Shown here: in pieces, positions 61,893-64,000 of the stretch
Layout of the letters: each line of letters opens with the position of its first letter
Position numbering within the stretch: position 1 is the stretch's first letter
The notes under the pieces: generated by a model
What the model was told of the DNA's origin: nothing
The model's database searches: none
The model's input: only the letters and a program-made list of their open reading frames with translations
Translations under genes and position numbers: made by a program
DNA from: SABI01 sp028532915
GTDB lineage: Bacteria; Spirochaetota; Spirochaetia; Sphaerochaetales; Sphaerochaetaceae
Direction of reading: 5' to 3'
NCBI GenBank assembly: GCA_963677225.1
Contig: OY781923.1
Span: forward strand, 310,001-374,000
Length of the DNA: 64,000 bases

Positions 61893-62920
61893 TCAGTCCT
61901 TTACAGGTTTGCTTACCAGGCGCGAAACTGTCTCAGGCTGAGCCGCCTGCATTCTCACTGGAGCAAGGTTGTTCATGATGCTGGTAAAGTCATCGATGAC
62001 CATATTGCCGATCTCATAGAATGCCTGCGGGATCCCTCCTGCTCTGTGGGGAGAAAGAATCACATTGTCGAGAGAGCGGATCGGATGGTGAGCATCGAAC
62101 GGTTCTGAAGGAAATACATCTGTGGCTCCTTTGAACCTTCCCGTGGCAAGCTGCCTTGTGAACTCTTCGAAATCGACGACAGCTGCCCTGCTCATCAATA
62201 TCACATTCGCATCGTCTTCGATGAGATCGAACTCTCTCTTTCCCAAAAACCCCTGATTCTCATTAGTCACTCCGGCAAGGATGAAGATGAACTCGCTTGT
62301 TGAAAGGACTTCATCAAGAGAGGATGGGATACAATTGTTCTCTTCTATGACAGATGGGGGAAGCCACGGATCATAGACTTTCACTTTGCAGTCGAACGGG
62401 ACGAGCAGAGGACGAAGCGACCGCCCGAGAAGACCGAAGCCGATGATTCCCACTCTCGAGCGGGTGAGCAGTCTCGCTTTCTTGTTCCCTTCGAGAACGT
62501 ACCGCTCTTTTCCCTCAGTGAACCTCATATGTTCCCGCGTGATCGAGCGGGAAAGATCGAGGGCCAGAGCAAGAGCCATCTCGGCTACGGGGCGGGCATA
62601 TACTTTGCCGCAGTTGAGCACCCTGATCGATCGTCTGAAGCATTCCTGATAATCAATATTCTGATAAAAGTTGCCCTCCACGTTGAAAATGACTTTGAGA
62701 TTCGGCGCCTTGTCGAGCCTCTCTTTCGGCATCGCAGTTTGCCGATGATGGCCGCAGCCTCTCCAAGGTGCTGTTCGAACTGCTGTTCGTCCATTCGTTC
62801 GCTTTCAGATGAGACCACAGTTGCAATCGAATTGAGACGATCCCATGCTTTTGGGTCGAAGATCCGCTCGAGTGTCTGAGGATACGGATCGGCGATAATG
62901 ACAGGTTTTTCCTTTTTCAT
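61893..62920 (-). pseudogene. D-2-hydroxyacid dehydrogenase, frameshifted
   Basis: The gene starts at ATG 62920 (GAGGAAACC upstream). The first frame reads KPVIIADPYPQTLERIFDP through AAAIIGK, then leaves the family. From about 62733 the next frame continues the family with MPKERLDKAPNLKVIFN, then the NAD loop GIIGFGLLGRSL, the catalytic Arg region FILAGVT, and the HRAGG catalytic His. One missing C near 62740 would restore IIGQTAMPKERL. This is either a true inactivating deletion or a sequencing error. It lies 63 bp downstream of the M24-like gene on the same strand. Confidence 0.8.
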
Positions 62921-62983
62921 ATGGTTTCCTCTTTATTCTAATGTTCCGCCTGCTTTGATGGCTCTGAGCGGAGAAGTTTCCGT

Positions 62984-64000
62984 TCACTTTTCCTTTGTCG
63001 ATATGATTGTGGGAATACGTACTTTCCGGCCGTTATAGGGCATCGTCATAAATTCATGTTCTACCAGAGCGAACTCGTCTAGTATCACAGGCGGGCCGTC
63101 GGGAATAACGATTCCCTGAAGTTCGCATTTGTGAAACAGGATCGGGTCGACAGGATTGACGGCAAACTGCGAGTAGGGAAGTATTCTTCTGTTCCCTCCC
63201 TTTTTGATGAGAAACTCCCTGTTTCCGAGGGGACTGAGCGGTCCTCCGAGGTGGTGAAGGTAGGCGCATTGTGAAAATCCTTCCAGCTGATATTCTTCTT
63301 CCACCTTCACCGCGATGGGATAGGCGCGTTCATAGATATCCTTTTCTGCAGCCTCCGATGTGAACGTGGCGGCATATGAGAGCGAGAAAGCTGCAAGCGC
63401 CTTGTAGACTTTCATCTCAAAGGGTGTGACATCCTGGCCGATCTTGACCAGCTGGGAGGCAGAATGAAGCATGTCGAAGTAACGGGCTCCCACGACAATC
63501 TTTATCACAGAGCCTTTTTGGACCGTGGAATCGTCATCCGTGACAGGATGCTGAAACGATTCCATACCGGAAAGACCGAGAACCACCTGATTGAGTTCCA
63601 GGTGTTTCTGATGGAACTTTTCATAGACGAGCGAACGAAGATCCCAGCCTGTCATACCTTCTTCTACAAGACGGGATATTTCTATGAGCGCCTTTCTTGA
63701 ATTCGAGACAAGATAGTTGAGCTTGTCCATCTGATTTCCCTGAAGGTGTTCAATCAGGACGGAGACGATCTCTCTTTCAAGTTCACGGTATCCCGTGTCG
63801 CCGGGAAACAGGACGTTATCATCATGATGGAGTTCTTCGATCAGAGAATAGCGCACCTTCACCGCCTCTGATGAGAACAGCGGATCGTGCAGAAAGGACT
63901 GCAGTCTGTTCTGCTCCCATCTTTCACAGTAGAAATGGAGAATCGTCGATTCTTTATCCGGTTTTATAAGACAGTGGATGGTGGTGGAGTCAAGCGGAGC
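62984..64000 (-). CDS. M24 (creatinase/aminopeptidase P-like) protein, partial, metal site degenerate
   Basis: An open frame that enters from the right edge (no start seen) and ends at 62984, at least 338 residues. The last ~240 residues resemble the pita-bread fold of M24 peptidases: SVIKIVVGARYFDMLHSASQL, where family members have two metal-binding Asp, and YLHHLGGPLSPLGN, where they have GHGIG. Both Asp appear replaced (Val/Gly and Ser/Ala), so peptidase activity is doubtful. The upstream part would be the creatinase N domain. GTG at 63862 is an internal candidate start, but the frame is open to the window end. Confidence 0.65.
   Translation of the reverse strand, partial: APLDSTTIHCLIKPDKESTILHFYCERWEQNRLQSFLHDPLFSSEAVKVRYSLIEELHHDDNVLFPGDTGYRELEREIVSVLIEHLQGNQMDKLNYLVSNSRKALIEISRLVEEGMTGWDLRSLVYEKFHQKHLELNQVVLGLSGMESFQHPVTDDDSTVQKGSVIKIVVGARYFDMLHSASQLVKIGQDVTPFEMKVYKALAAFSLSYAATFTSEAAEKDIYERAYPIAVKVEEEYQLEGFSQCAYLHHLGGPLSPLGNREFLIKKGGNRRILPYSQFAVNPVDPILFHKCELQGIVIPDGPPVILDEFALVEHEFMTMPYNGRKVRIPTIISTKEK

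Noticed and set aside
1..64000. CRISPR array, prophage genes, rRNA operon or replication origin
   Set aside because: I saw no regularly spaced repeats, phage structural genes, rRNA sequence or clusters of DnaA boxes while reading the window.

Overview
The window looks like chromosomal DNA from a fermentative, probably strictly anaerobic bacterium. The best guess is a Spirochaetota member of the Sphaerochaeta type. This rests on gene content and style, not on a marker gene. Pyruvate formate-lyase with its activase, a membrane pyrophosphatase, an Etf-linked lactate-type dehydrogenase, TRAP and ABC sugar importers and no respiratory genes point to fermentation. Exported binding proteins begin with short signal peptides ending in motifs such as FAEGAKEQ, FAAGSSEQ and FAGGGQEE, a style I associate with spirochaetes. 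A small exported protein ending in Phe suggests an outer membrane.

Layout. 0-6.8 kb: the start of a Lon-like AAA+ protein running off the left edge, a divergent Nif3-lspA group, a propeller-type glycosidase-like protein, and a leftward group of esterase, shikimate dehydrogenase-like protein, thiamine pyrophosphokinase and a beta-barrel-like protein. 7-13 kb: a CBS-domain protein, an AEC transporter, then a Crp/Fnr regulator divergent from pflB-pflA across a perfect TGTGA-N6-TCACA palindrome, then a guanine deaminase-like enzyme. 12.9-21.9 kb: a GntR/LacI-hybrid regulator divergent from a ribose-type ABC importer followed by polyol dehydrogenase, SDR, SIS isomerase and xylulokinase, a pentitol-type catabolic operon. 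21.9-26.4 kb: sbcD-sbcC. 26.5-33 kb: an unusual regulator (two HTHs + DeoR sensor + sugar-binding-protein fold) divergent from an isomerase-TRAP operon, then a terminator and a tRNA-Ala.

33-36.5 kb carries a GGDEF/EAL protein and an aminotransferase. From 36,554 to 44,213 lies an AT-rich block bounded by 65-bp direct repeats (64/65 identical). It holds a CUT1 ABC importer, a FAD oxidoreductase, a DapA-family aldolase/lyase and an IclR regulator with palindromic operators. This block is the strongest candidate here for a recently acquired, self-contained catabolic unit. 44.2-54.5 kb: HAD hydrolase, DMT exporter, etfB-etfA-GlcD-type dehydrogenase-TetR (probably an electron-confurcating lactate or 2-hydroxyacid dehydrogenase), a MalT-like LuxR regulator, an SPW membrane protein and a radical SAM protein. 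54.8-64 kb: hppA with an uncharacterised partner, a translationally coupled NUDIX/PLD-helicase-DUF3427 pair of defence-like character, a nitroreductase, a frameshifted D-2-hydroxyacid dehydrogenase and an M24-fold protein that lacks two metal-binding aspartates and runs off the right edge.

How the parts fit: each catabolic block brings its own regulator and importer and delivers a sugar, polyol or hydroxyacid to central metabolism. There PFL (controlled by the Fnr-like protein) and the Etf-dehydrogenase handle fermentation end products, and the membrane pyrophosphatase conserves energy from pyrophosphate.
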